Part shown: piece by piece, positions 32,582 through 44,062 of the stretch
How positions within the stretch are numbered: position 1 is the stretch's first letter
Layout: the number at the start of each line of letters is the position of its first letter
Source of the DNA: Helicostylum pulchrum
Taxonomy: Eukaryota; Mucoromycota; Mucoromycetes; Mucorales; Mucoraceae
NCBI GenBank assembly: GCA_025677825.1
Contig: JAIXMO010000007.1
Coordinates: 1 to 64,000 of the forward strand
Reading direction: 5' to 3'
Length of the DNA stretch: 64,000 nucleotides
Notes under the pieces: generated by a model
The model's input: only the letters and a program-made list of their open reading frames with translations
Database searches by the model: none
What the model was told of the DNA's origin: nothing
Program-made: the position numbers and the translations under genes

Positions 32582-35500
32582 TTATTCTATGCTGTACATG
32601 AAAGATCTATCATCTTCATCAATTACTTTTAAAGTCTTTTGGTATAAACAATATATAGCTAAACCTTGTAAAGCACAATACGTAGTAACCAATTCAGGTA
32701 ATTTCTCTCTATCCCAACAAGTACTAGAAAACTTTTTAGCATTCATAGCTTCAAATTCTTTTTTAGCTTCAATAAATTGTTTGCGGTCAAGCCAGTCATG
32801 TGAATAGTGATCTACAGATTGCATAAAGCTAAGCGTTTCTTCTCGTCCGTGGTTGGCTCTAAATGCTAAATCAATACAGGGTCCAAAAGTAAATCCCAAC
32901 TTTTTTAGCATTTCTTCTTCAATATAAGAAGGTGACCAACAGACTCGCTTAATAGAAGGATCAGTTAACAATCTACCAAATTTAGTGTTCTTTAATGACC
33001 GTAGAGGTCTCATCATAAATGTCTTTTCTACAAGCGCAGTATAAGATTCACCAGTACTTAAATAAGCTTGAATGGCCTTTAAAACAAATCCTCGAGTTCC
33101 ACGAACAAAATGGTATCCGATAGCTACAGTGAAATCAGTTCCTTCCGGTGGCATGTAAACCATATCCAATTCTTCAGGTGTAGTCAACCTCAACATCAAA
33201 AGCTCTGGCTCTGTGTCTTTACCGTAAAGATATTTACCATCTACAAACGTACTAAACGATTCAATAATCTGAGATTTTGACTTTACTTGCGTCTGGCGTG
33301 TTAAAGGAATATTGCCTTTTATAATAGGGAATTCTTGCGAGTGATCATCATCATCATAATCATCATCATCATCATCTGATTCATGATCATCTGCCAAAGG
33401 ATTTTCAAGACGAGGTCCAGTAAACTGGGTACGGATAGGTATCTGGTTCATAGGCATTTGCATAGTATCAGGTCGTTCTTCTTTCGTCTCCCAATTATTC
33501 AGACTTTCAGTATTCATTGTACCAGTTTCACTATCACCAATCTTACCACCACGAGTATAATTATCTTGTACTTTAATGTTAAACTTGACAGAAGAAGAAG
33601 ATGCTTCTTCTTGTCGCTGTTGGTCTTTAGAGATTGTTGGATTCATAAGAGCATCCATAGTTAAATCTTTACCATTTTTCCAGTCGTCAATAGTAGAATT
33701 TACAAACGATTTCCATGATTTACTACTCATTTGGTCTTTTGTTTCGGGCGCCCATGTAAAACTACCTCCTTGATTTCCAACTTGAATACGGCTCTTGAGA
33801 TCACTCGTATATTTCTTTTTATCAGGTTTACAAGAGATAAATTGAGGTGATTTATCTTTAGGTTCCAACTTAGATGATGTTTGAGAAGGCGAGGGACGCA
33901 AGCTGTTGTTGTTGCCGTTCTTATAATTGCTACTGGTACTCGGCTTTGGGGACAGCATAGGACTCAACTTGTTTTCAGTAGGTTTAGTCGAACTGTATGT
34001 ATTTTTTGGAGAAGCTACGATATTAAATAAAAACAAAAACAGAGTTTATACATGCATTTTTTTTTTTTTTTTTTTTTACTGATTAGTTTATCATTTTCTT
34101 TGTTTACTCGTACCTAATACTTTGGATTCCTTCCATTGGCTAGGTGATCCTTTAGAAGATACATCCCATTTGCTATTCCATTGACTACCATCTGTTTCTT
34201 TGTATGTACTCCATGGATTCGTACTTGACTGAGTCCTTTCATTATTCCATTGAGCCTTGATGCCTGATTGAGGACTATTGGTGATGGTAGTATTGTTATC
34301 AACCCATTTAATGTTCTCCTTATTATCCAAACTAGCGTCCCCCCATTTACTTGGTAGTTCCTTTGAGGTATCAGTTTCCCACTGATGTTTTGTACTTGTA
34401 TCATTTGACCACTGATAGGTTTTAGCTCTAGCAGGTTGTTTCTCGCTCACTTGAGCAGGTTGTTTTTCGTTTACTTTATTAGCAAAGTTATTGCCAATAA
34501 AAGGCTGGTCATCCAACATTTTTGTACCCCACGTATCGTACTCGATATCTGCATCGTTGGTCTCTTGTACAGGTGCATCTGAGAATCGAGGAGCTAAATC
34601 CTTTTGATCTAATGTAGTCGAGTTTAATTCCTGTTCCACCGATTGTAGAATCGTGCTTTTATACGTACTGTTAGTTGGTTCGATTACCCGGTCCGTACCG
34701 CTGGATTCTGCTGCGTTGGAAATAGCAATGGCTTCTTTTACAGATAGTTCAAGAGCAAGTTTTAAATCACGTTGGTATCGAGCATCTTCATCGTCGTATC
34801 CATCCTCCGTAATACGAACAATATTAGTAGCATCCGTATCGCGAGTAGTATTGGAAGAAGGTTTACGGTACACGGGTAGTTTAGCAGAATTCTTTGGTTT
34901 AACAATATTGATGGTTCCACTATTAGGTGCTGTATTAATACCGGTAGCACGCTGAACATGCCATCTGTCCACAGCCTTTTGAGATGATTGCGAAGTAACA
35001 GTGTAGGGCCAATAATACTCTTCCAACGAAGGATACTGTTGCGTATACTCGTGCAAAGCCAATACACTCAAGACATCAAACACGGCATACACCAAGGCCG
35101 TTGGTGGTAAAGGACACATTAACCAAATACAATCATCACCAGTAAACAAGAACTGCGTGCCAGTCAATTTAGCCTTTTGAAACTCACGGTTGCCGCTCCA
35201 CTCTAAAGCGAATTTATTCAAAGCATTTCCCAAGTTCATCTGTTCTACAGCGATCGGTTTTAATTTAGCTTGTAAGTCAAGGACAGGTGCTAATTCGATA
35301 CCCTGAATGTAAGATTCAATTGCCAACGCGTCACTTCGAAATGCCCAGCCGATAATATCCAAAGATTCGTCTTCCAGGATCCGTTTTAATTTATCAGTAA
35401 CAACTTTTACACCAATAATATCCACTTGAATAGCATACCCCTTGTACTTGGACACGCCAATTTGAAGCAGCTTTAATTCAGGTAATGACTTGCGAACACC

Positions 35501-35983
35501 CAGGAATTCACAATCAACAGCAATACATTTAGACTGGTATACTTCATCAATGACTTGATCCAATTGCGAGGCGGTTGTAACGGATATACAGGTAGCAGTC
35601 TGTCCAGACGGTTCCAATTCCACTCGGATGGTTCGGTCATCTAGTCGTGTCCAGTTGGGTTCCAAGTCTTGCGTGATGGGTGTATAATTGAATTTTTTAC
35701 GATGGGTCTTTGGTATAGTTGTAAGTATTGCTGAAGAAGTTGTTGTTATTGTTGCCGCCGCCGCTGCTACTGCTATGGAGCCTGGTAAGTCGAGTGAACG
35801 GTAGGTTTTCATTGCCTCATATGATTTGCCATGACTTATTAACTTTTTTAACGAAGCAATGGAGTTATTCACTAACTCATAGTCTTTGCCTTCATATGTA
35901 AGTAGCCAGCAGTAAGCAGATTCGACTGTTCGTATAGTGTTTTTCCAAAGCTCTTCTGTAGTTAATGTAAATTCACTTTCCAT
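32582..35983 (-). CDS. Double exonuclease-fold protein with UIM-like helix and Trp-repeat linker
   Basis: Two exons, 35983-34114 and 34014-32582, separated by a 99-nt intron, encode 1100 residues. Residues about 150-320 form a DEDDy 3'-5' exonuclease domain: VDCEF (Asp157, Glu159), GWAFRSD (Asp218) and YAVFD (Tyr299, Asp303). Residues 403-418 (LKLALELSVKEA core) match a ubiquitin-interacting motif. Residues 480-800 are disordered and carry 14 spaced Trp in polar settings (DTWG, YQWSND, SKWGD, AQWNNE, SQWNSKW and others), like GW/AGO-hook repeats. An Asp-rich stretch follows (834-847). Residues about 890-1085 look like a second exonuclease fold (GRLLTDPSIKRVCWSPSYIE, then YCALQ) in which the acidic residues are lost. 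Family knowledge: DEDDy enzymes of the EXD/Mut-7 kind trim small or structured RNAs. A role in RNA silencing is inference. Confidence 0.85.
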
Positions 35984-36252
35984 TTTTTACACGTACAAAA
36001 GAAAAAAAAAAAAATCGAAAAAAAATATGTTGTATGCAAAAAGTTTATCAGAAAAAATCAAAAAAACAAAGTCAGACATCGGGTTCTTTATGAAAAAGAT
36101 AATAAAAAGAATAACTGTTTGAATCCCACATAAAAAAACGTCATAACTAAAAAAAAAACTGGAACCTGTTTTTGATTGGATATTTTTTTTTTGACAAGAG
36201 CCTTTAGTCCCGGTTTTTTTTTTACATGTCTCTTCTTCGACTTGTGTAAATA
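35984..36252. promoter_or_regulatory. 269-bp divergent (bidirectional) promoter
   Basis: The start codons of the exonuclease-fold gene (minus) and the 13-finger gene (plus) are only 269 bases apart. The interval is A/T-tract rich with no clear TATA box, so the two genes probably share a nucleosome-depleted promoter. Confidence 0.55.
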
Positions 36253-38850
36253 ATGGAAACCAACACAGCTTCAAAACGACGCTCTACACAATCAGCCATT
36301 GACACTGACACCGAACAAGTTCCAAAAAGGACAAAACCCACTCTAGACACTCCTGACCTGATCAGCTCCACGCTGTCATGTCGTATTTGTTTAGTCCAGT
36401 TTAAAAACCAAACGCGATACCGACGTCATTTAGTAAAAACCCACAAGATTAAAAGTGTAGACATTAGTAAGTTTTTCAGACACAAGCACAAAAAAAAAAG
36501 TTACAGTTTCATTTACTCTTTTTTTCTTCTTCTTCTTTTGCTGTAGTCCTGCATAGTCCAGAATTTGCTCCGGATACAAAGTACCCAAATACGTACTGCG
36601 CATTCTGTGAGATTGATACGTTTAAACATGACAGGTACAGACAACACTTGATAGGTGTACACGGTCTTGATATTAAAATCGATGATCCAAGTTTGGTGGA
36701 TGGTGTCGTTAAACCTGATCCGCATGATCCCGATTACTATTGCATGGTCTGTGAGACTTGTTCCAGTGATAAAACAGACTATTGTAATCATTTACAGCAA
36801 GAACACAGTATCAAATTTAAAACTGGCAAAAGTAAAGAGTTTAAAATAGTATATTTTGTATGTGTGTACACACTTATTTTTTTAAAAAAATTATATAGTC
36901 CCGTTTTTACATAATTCGAAATCAATGGATTATGATGATGCAGAGATGCCAAGTACGTATAATGAAGAGAGTAAATGTTCTGACTGTAACCATGCGTATC
37001 ATTCAATTGCTGCGTACCGCCGACATTTAAAAGAAGTGCATCGTATGGACGATTTAATCGTTGCTCCTCGAAAAACATTCAAAGAAGTCAAAAAGAGAAT
37101 CGAGGCCTGTGATTTCTTACCCAATCCCAACGACCCAAACTTCTACTGTCGAGTATGTGAACTCAAATTATCCAAGCAAAACTCGCTTATAGGTCACATC
37201 AAAGTACTTCACAATCTAGACACCACGTACACCTACGACTATGTCATTGCTGCACCATCACTGCTCGATCATTACCCAGAGTACTGTAATTCTCATTTCG
37301 TATGTAAAAGATGCGACGGATTCTCGTTTGAGACTCGGCCTAAATTCCACGACCATTTAAGAACCGTCCATCAGCTCCAATTACCTACAGGTGTCTGCGG
37401 CAACTTTCACTGTCAAAACGTAGCGGAAGGCAACGATTATAAATGCAGACCGTGCTCGGACGGTAATACTGTAAAGAGACGTATCTTTGAAACAAAACCG
37501 ATGGCCAAATCAAACAGACAGCCGTTAGTGGCAAAGTATATTCCACCTGCAAAAATTGATCTGGAAAGTGCCAACCGTGAAAAAGTAGCCCAGACCCCAA
37601 CTGTCAGCGTAGGTCAGGGAAATAATATGTTTAGTGTTCCACCACCACAATTGACAGAAACTAGAATTGTTACATTTGAAGATTTGATAGCAAGTACTGC
37701 TGGTGGGTTTGATCGCATGACGGTGAATAACAATGCACAAAATGCAAACAGTGTTGATAACGATGAAGACGATGATGAAGACGACGATGATGATGAAGTG
37801 TACATACAAGATGTAAAGTTGGAAGGAGGTGAAACCCCAGTAGGTGCACGTAACCAAAAAATAGCAAGATCGGAAATTGCGTTTTGTTCCATTTGCTCTA
37901 TTAGTTTTAAAGAACCACAAGAATATGTACAACATCTTAATGTGCATTGTGTAGAATTGAAAGACGCTAAAGATGGAGATGTAGTGGAAGCGCACGGGTA
38001 TACATGCACTACATGTCACGTCAAGTACGATACGAAAGGAAGGTTTATTCGACATATGAGTATTGCACCACATAACAACCCATCGTTTGATTGGATGTTT
38101 AAGGAGCCAAATCCACGACAAGCCGATATAAAAGGGTTCTATAAATGCCCTAAATGTAAATTGACATTTGACACCAAACAGCAACATCTTGATCACTTGG
38201 AGCAAAAACATATAGACGAAATATACAGGCTCAAATATATTAGAAGTCTAGTAGATGATGGTACACTTCATACGATAGAAGGGTTCTATATTGAATGTGA
38301 AGATTGTGACGAATCTTATTCCTCCTTGGGTAGGTTACAAATACACAGACGCGACGTGCACACCTTTTTACCAGATCAAGAAACAGATGTTACTCGTTAT
38401 TACGACCGTCAGAAGCAATTGGGCATTCCCTGCCCTAAGCATTCTTGTCTCGAATGCGGTACAAAAGTACGAAAGGCGCTGATGAAAGAACACTATTCGT
38501 TACATGATTGGAGGCCCCCAATTCAAGCGGATGGTTCTTTCTGGAACGGCATGTATGCTATCAACCAGTTACAAGATTTAAATGAGTTTGCTATTCCACC
38601 CTTTTATTGCGGTCCCTGCGGAAAGAGTTTGAAGGGCTATCCTGCGTACAGAAATCATGTGGTGAATAAGCATAATGTAAGAACAGCCTTTCCAACACAA
38701 AAGAATTACGATCCATGCGTGGTCCCGGATATTGATGATCCTAGGTTTTACTGCAAGTCGTGCGATTATAAGTTTGCTGCTAGAGATAAGTATAGGCGAC
38801 ATCTCAAGTCCTTTCATGAAATGCTTTTACCCAAGTTGAGAGCAAAATAG
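36253..38850 (+). CDS. C2H2 zinc finger protein with about 13 fingers
   Basis: Three exons, 36253-36466, 36547-36831 and 36899-38850, give 816 residues. The second intron uses GTAAAG, which keeps the frame. I count 13 C2H2-type fingers along the protein, for example CRICLVQFKNQTRYRRHLVK, CSDCNHAYHSIAAYRRHLKE and CKSCDYKFAARDKYRRHLKS. They are not joined by TGEKP linkers. Several are preceded by a DP-x-FYC or DP-x-YYC phrase (NDPNFYC, HDPDYYC, DDPRFYC). An acidic stretch (about residues 445-458, DEDDDEDDDDDEVY) divides the fingers into two groups. A lineage-specific nucleic-acid-binding protein is likely; whether the target is DNA or RNA is open. Confidence 0.8.
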
Positions 38851-38851
38851 T

Positions 38852-38854
<3 letters not shown>

Positions 38855-38910
<56 letters not shown>
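38855..38910 (+). repeat. AC dinucleotide microsatellite
   Basis: About 28 perfect AC units directly after the zinc finger gene's stop codon, in its presumed 3' UTR. The minus-strand Val-Cys frame is an artefact. Confidence 0.95.
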
Positions 38911-38915
<5 letters not shown>

Positions 38916-39070
38916 TATATGTACATAAAGCTTTTTTTTTTATTGCTGCAGCAGTAAATGAAATTCTTAAAATAAAAAAAATTGGTTTCTTTAAAAAAGC
39001 AGTACTGACGTGTTTTTCGTGGTTTTTTATTATTTTTATTATTTTATTTTTTCGTTTTGCAAACCTCGTA

Positions 39071-40512
39071 ATGGCGCTCGATTTTTCCTTTATTACTCGT
39101 GTCGATTTGCTTGATAAAACCTTTGCGTCCATTGAAAAAAAAGTAACCATTTGAAAAAAGAAAACCTTGTTAATTATCCCTAAAAAAAAAAAAAGAAAAA
39201 AGAAAAAAAAAGAGAGACTGATGCATAATATTTATAGCTTTTACGTCAACCACAAATTAATGAGTGGAGAATAGATGTAGCACCTTCACATACTGATGAA
39301 ATGAATGTAAGCTTTTTTTTTTTTTTACTCTTTAATGTATACGCTTACTTTTTTTCTTCCCTTTAGGCAGCTTGTAGCAGTACTTCAATGTTACTTCGAC
39401 CTGCACTTCCAACTCCACCTACAGCACCAGTCGCACTGCTACGCCCACCACCTAACCCCTCGGCACAATCATGTCAATTTTTAATTCAACGGCAAGCGCA
39501 AAAGATCAAAGAACTAACCGAAAAATCAACTGTAGAACAAAACATAATGAAGAGTATTTATATGCTGAGACGAGAAGAAGAACGGTTACGATATTTAAAC
39601 GAAATTAGTATTCGAGATACTCAGTTGAAAATGTTGAATAAAAAAGTAGCTTCAAATAATCAATTTATTAACGATATTGAAAGTATTGAAATACAACAAG
39701 ATGTATGTACAATTTACAAAAAAAAAAAGTTACATAGTAGATTCATGCGTGTTTTTTTATGTGTGTGTTTAGGATAGAGAAAAGGATAAAGAAATGTTGT
39801 TGCTAGATAAAGTTTATTTAATGCGAAAATTAAAAATTGCAGAACTTCGGTTACAAATGCAGCAAGTTGAAATAAACGCGTTACGTGGGTCAGATAATCC
39901 ATCAAAACTCGAAACTTCTTTTTACTTTGCGCATAAGCCGCCTCTTATAACGCAGCGCGATTCCTCACCAGAAAAACCAACATTCCATCAAGATCAAAAC
40001 GATATCTCACCACAGAACCAAACAATAACTCGAGAAAGTACATCTCCCATTCCCTCTGCAGTACAACGGAAACCCGACCAAACCAAAATCTTCTCAAATA
40101 CGCAAACATCTGCTGTACCACGTCTAAGTACTCTAGCAATTGGATTATTAAAATCTACACAGCAATCAAACCAAGTATATACAATACAACCATCATCATC
40201 CAATCCCTGTATAATTAAAACATCGCCTACCTCTAAAAAAAGAAAAGCAACAACTGATAACGGTAAATATATATATAGTGTAAATTACATTGCAAATAAT
40301 ACGTTAAGAAAACTTATTTCTTTGTAGATAAAAAATTAAAATCAATTAAATTAACTTATAAGAGTCAATGGACTATACATGAAGACCAATTACTTTTCGA
40401 TAAAGTAAATTCGCTTGGTACGGATGATTGGAAAAACATCTCTAGGTTTTTACCTTGTCGATCTAGTTCCGAATGCTTTTTAAGATATAAAAAAATATCT
40501 GCTACAAACTAA
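39071..40512 (+). CDS. SANT/Myb-domain protein with proline-rich N-terminus and coiled coil
   Basis: Five exons, 39071-39142, 39238-39306, 39367-39702, 39773-40262 and 40328-40512, give 383 residues in one frame. The first two exons are short and less certain. The order is a Pro-rich segment (RPALPTPPTAPVALLRPPP), a coiled coil (about residues 90-200, rich in Leu/Glu/Lys), a Ser/Thr/Gln-rich linker with a basic KKRK patch, and a C-terminal single SANT/Myb repeat with three spaced aromatic positions (QWTIHEDQLLF, DWKNISRFL, CFLRYKKI). It resembles nuclear adaptor or transcription factors that use one Myb repeat. No specific orthologue is recognised. Confidence 0.75.
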
Positions 40513-41092
40513 ATATCACCATTATATGTATAAATCCTCACCCCCTCTGGCTATAATTACGAGATCTCCTTACAAAAAAAAAAAAAAAAGAGATATACTA
40601 ACGGAAAACTGTTCGATTGTCCATATATAGCTTTTTTAAAATAAAAAAAAGGGAGAATATAAACTAGCATTGGCTTTATATAGAATCTTGACAGATGCCC
40701 GCTTTAATTTTATCGCTCCTTTCAAATACAGCTTCTTTTTTTTTAATCTGCTTGTTTGAAGTACTCCGCATGATAAGTACAACTTTAAATCGCATGATTT
40801 CACAAAGGGAGGAAATCCACTTTTAAATATCACTTGAAAGACATGTTCCAAATTAAGTAAAAAAGGTTTATGCACAAACTAAAAAGTTATTCAGAATATT
40901 CTTTAAAGCATTCTAAATTTTTTTTGTTAGCGTGATAAATCATACACACATACACTCGTCTTTTGTCAACAGTCTAGTTTAAAAATGGCGTTATCCTCCT
41001 CAATCACGTTATTTAACCACGCAGAAAAAAATAAAAAAAAGGGTTTTTTTTTTGTAATGTATGTAGTTATTTATTTTCTTTAGTCGCATAAA
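40513..41092. other. Intergenic region between convergent genes, no gene seen
   Basis: AT-rich with homopolymer runs. A 79-codon minus frame at 40636-40875 has no motif. Confidence 0.6.
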
Positions 41093-41637
41093 TCATTCCT
41101 CTTTCACTGCTCTGGGCTTTCTGGTTGCTCGTACTGGTTTTGGAGGTTCATCGGAAGGATGTGATTCCAAAGGATCCGGAATCTCTGATACAATGTCTTT
41201 TAAGAAATCGAACTGATCGACTGATTCAATAGTTTTCTTCCTATAATATTTTTTAGTACACGTATATATTTCTTGTGTTTTATACTTACAAGTGAGCTAC
41301 TGATAAACGTTTGGCATTACGGTTACGAGATTCTTGACAAGCTTGATCTATTAAGGATTGCATAAATAACTCTAGAGCCTTGGCTACACACAAAAAAAAA
41401 AGTTGTTAGTGCTATGTTCTGCGTAAGAAAAAAAAAGGATATATGTGTTTATATTTTACAAATTAAAATAGGCGTAGCTTGAGCAACTTTTCCAACATCT
41501 TCATCTAATTGCATAATCTTTTTGATTCGAGCCTATAACAAAAATATTTCCACCCTTATTTAATTAACAATTCAAATAAAAAACAAGTACATTTATTTAC
41601 TTACAACGGGAAACTTCGTCTTGTACTTTTTCTTCAT
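41093..41637 (-). CDS. BUR6: Negative cofactor 2 subunit alpha (NC2-alpha/DRAP1/Bur6)
   Basis: Four exons on the minus strand, 41637-41605, 41532-41460, 41383-41290 and 41240-41093, give 115 residues; the gene is easily missed because each exon is short. The spliced protein begins KYKTKFPVARIKKIMQLDED, then VGKVAQATPILISKALELFM and AKRLSVAHLKKTIES, the histone fold of NC2-alpha (H2A-like). An acidic and basic tail follows. NC2-alpha pairs with NC2-beta and binds TBP on promoter DNA, blocking TFIIA and TFIIB entry; this is family knowledge. The short length and the tail fit fungal forms. Confidence 0.92.
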
Positions 41638-42614
41638 CTTTTTTTATATATATTGTATACGCTTAAAAAAAAAGAGGTTTTTTAAAAAGAGAGTGAGAGA
41701 AAAAAAAACGCGATAATGTAGATTCCTGAGCTTTTACAGTCACGCTTTTTTCTCTAAAGAGTCACGCCAAGAGAAAGTGGTTAAAATAATAAAAAAAACC
41801 AGCAATCATTCAAATGACAGTGGATATAGGTATTTTATAGCTTAATTGAGCTCGGCAATGTGAAATTGTAGCCATTGGAGATGTCTGGTACGGTGATACT
41901 TTCCACTTCAATTGAAATATTACACACAGATTCTATTGTAAGGAAATTTCTATTTTGTTAATCTAATCTCAAATACCAAACAATTCAAGAGTTTCGATAT
42001 TCTTGGTGCTACCCGTAGTGCAGGATTTAATAAGGTTTGTGTAAGAGTTTCCAATGTTACCATTTAAACATTACACCCCCCCCCCTTTTTTCAATTATGT
42101 AATTACCCTCGGCCCACTTGCGTATATTGCGTCATTCAGAGGTACGTTACATTTTATAATACGGCAGAGCTCATTTATTTATAATATCTGCATTAAATTT
42201 GTGTAAATTTATCATAAATTATGGTAATAAGTAATCCAATTAAAAAAAACAGCCCAGTGTTAAGAAACTTTTTTATTTCGTAAGGGAAAAAAAAAGTGTA
42301 CATAATATATTCCGTAAAGACTTGAGTAAGCAAAAGAGCGTGTATACAGAACAAACCATTACGTTATTATAAGAAAGGCTTAAAAGGCATAATTCTCACG
42401 AAGGCACCGTAAATAAAAAAGACAATCTAGTTTGTAAAACCTATCGGATTTTATATCATTATTTAAAGTTACAGGTTCAAGAACTCCCTCTGTAAGAACA
42501 TTGGGAAGTAACTATACACAAAAAGCGATCTGTACTTATTCCAAGTGGCAACATTATATAGATAAAGTAATTTGAGGGTTTAATTCATTCAAAAAAATTT
42601 ACAGTATTCCAGAC
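41638..42614. other. Gene-free AT-rich region
   Basis: No gene seen. A C10 run occurs near 42075. ATTCCAAGTGG at 42539-42549 resembles the 11-bp inverted repeat at 24978 and 25102. Confidence 0.55.
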
Positions 42615-43195
42615 TATACCCATTAATAGAGATTGCAGTTTCAATGCTATGATATGTTCAACGATCCAACGATATGCCATTTGTTGCTACACATATCGTT
42701 AAATTATCAACGATACGGTCTCATAATCGAATCATTTTTTTTTTTACCAAAAAAAAAAGAGGGAAATCTTGTTGTATGGTCAATTTTCATCATTGAAGTA
42801 AGTAATTATTTGGTCTTTACCATAAAAGACCCACTTGTATAAAATCAATAGGAAAAAGATATGCGCACCAGGTTTTTTTATAGCGCCATTCATCGCAAAA
42901 ACAAGACAGCCGTATTTTGCGTTCTGCAGATAAGACCTACAATCGTAACCCCCCAACCGTAATCTTTAACGTTTTAAATATCCACTATATCGTTTAAAAA
43001 ATTTGGGACTAGTTTCAATAAAAATGTAATTCACTTTCTGTAAACAATTTAATCTTAACTTATAAAAGAAGACCTTTAAATTAAGCTCTTTTAGTTTATC
43101 TTTACTCTTTATTTTATTTCGTACTTGGATTCCCTTAGATCTTACTTTCCGTTGTACTTTTTACTTGAACCTTTTATTTTATTTTATTTCCCAGG
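42615..43195 (-). repeat. Dispersed repeat, arm B of a large inverted pair
   Basis: Reverse-complement copy of 24430-24977. Identity is very high from about 42770 to 43190, then lower, with an insertion of about 30 bases containing T and A runs near 42735-42765. The small plus-strand frame at 42633-42842 lies inside the repeat and is not taken as a gene. Confidence 0.85.
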
Positions 43196-43276
43196 GTTGT
43201 AGTTGGAGGTATTCAGTCTTCTGATAAAAAAAACTTTAGCAGTTTGTGGACTCATTCTTTTGTTGGATATTGCCAG

Positions 43277-43535
43277 TAATGTCAATGGGTTTGTAAAAGC
43301 AATGACCAACTTTTGATGATTCTGATTTCTGGCGAGTATATTCTACCTTGGTGGGTTCTGTCTCCTTCTCTCTCGTCCTCGTTTACGAGCGGTTCGTGAA
43401 GTCTCCCTTTTAACTTGCGTATAATGGCACACCATGCGGATATCGTAGGGAGGTTGGATTGATGGTTTTCGTCTCGGTAGACTTCTCCAAAGAAAATAGT
43501 ATCATTAAGTAGTTGTGTTGTTGTGGATACTTATC
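43277..43535 (-). pseudogene. Fragment of an unidentified coding sequence
   Basis: On the minus strand about 85 codons are open without an ATG (for example IFFGEVYRDENHQSNLPTIS and SAWCAIIRKLKGRLHEPLVN). Stops interrupt the frame on both sides while protein-like sequence seems to continue. The segment abuts repeat arm B and is less AT-rich than its surroundings. I do not recognise the family. A decayed mobile-element gene is possible. Confidence 0.35.
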
Positions 43536-43984
43536 CTTTGGCATCGTCCTTTTTTTTTATATGTATTCATGTACTTATTTTATATTTAGAGATATGTATA
43601 TGTATATATATTTTACGTATATGTATGAGCGTGATGAGACTTCGGCTAGTGTACCTATTCGTGGTTAGTCTTGGGAAAATTTCTTCGAAAAAAAAAAACT
43701 TATTGTAAAGGCCAAAGCACTAATAACTTTTTTTTTTAAATAATAATAACAATAATAAAAAAGAAGCTGTTTTTCTTTATAGTTATAAAAAATGTTTTTC
43801 AAAAAGTCTTTAATCTCTTTGACATGTAGTACTTATTGCGATAATCAAGGTTTTATATTTTATTTAGTCATTAAATAGGACTAAAAAGTATCTTTGTTTT
43901 CACTTTATTTGGTTTATACCACTTCCCTTTTTAATCTTTTATCACTTATCAACCATCACTTATATAGTTTTGTAAAATTGGATC

Positions 43985-44062
43985 CCACCTTTAAATCGAA
44001 TAGTGTTAAAAGCTGGGGACTAAAGACATCCTGGAGAAATCCGCCCTTAAATTGAGCCGCTA
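43985..44062 (-). repeat. Dispersed hairpin repeat, copy 2 (inverted, expanded loop)
   Basis: CCACCTTTAAATCGAATAGTG and, 40 bases on, GAAATCCGCCCTTAAATTGA are the reverse complements of the two halves of the hairpin unit at 25156-25202, but spaced further apart. Confidence 0.55.

Noticed and set aside
38851..39150. 99-codon minus-strand frame ending in Val-Cys repeats
   Set aside because: Covers the AC microsatellite and the first exon of the SANT gene in antisense.
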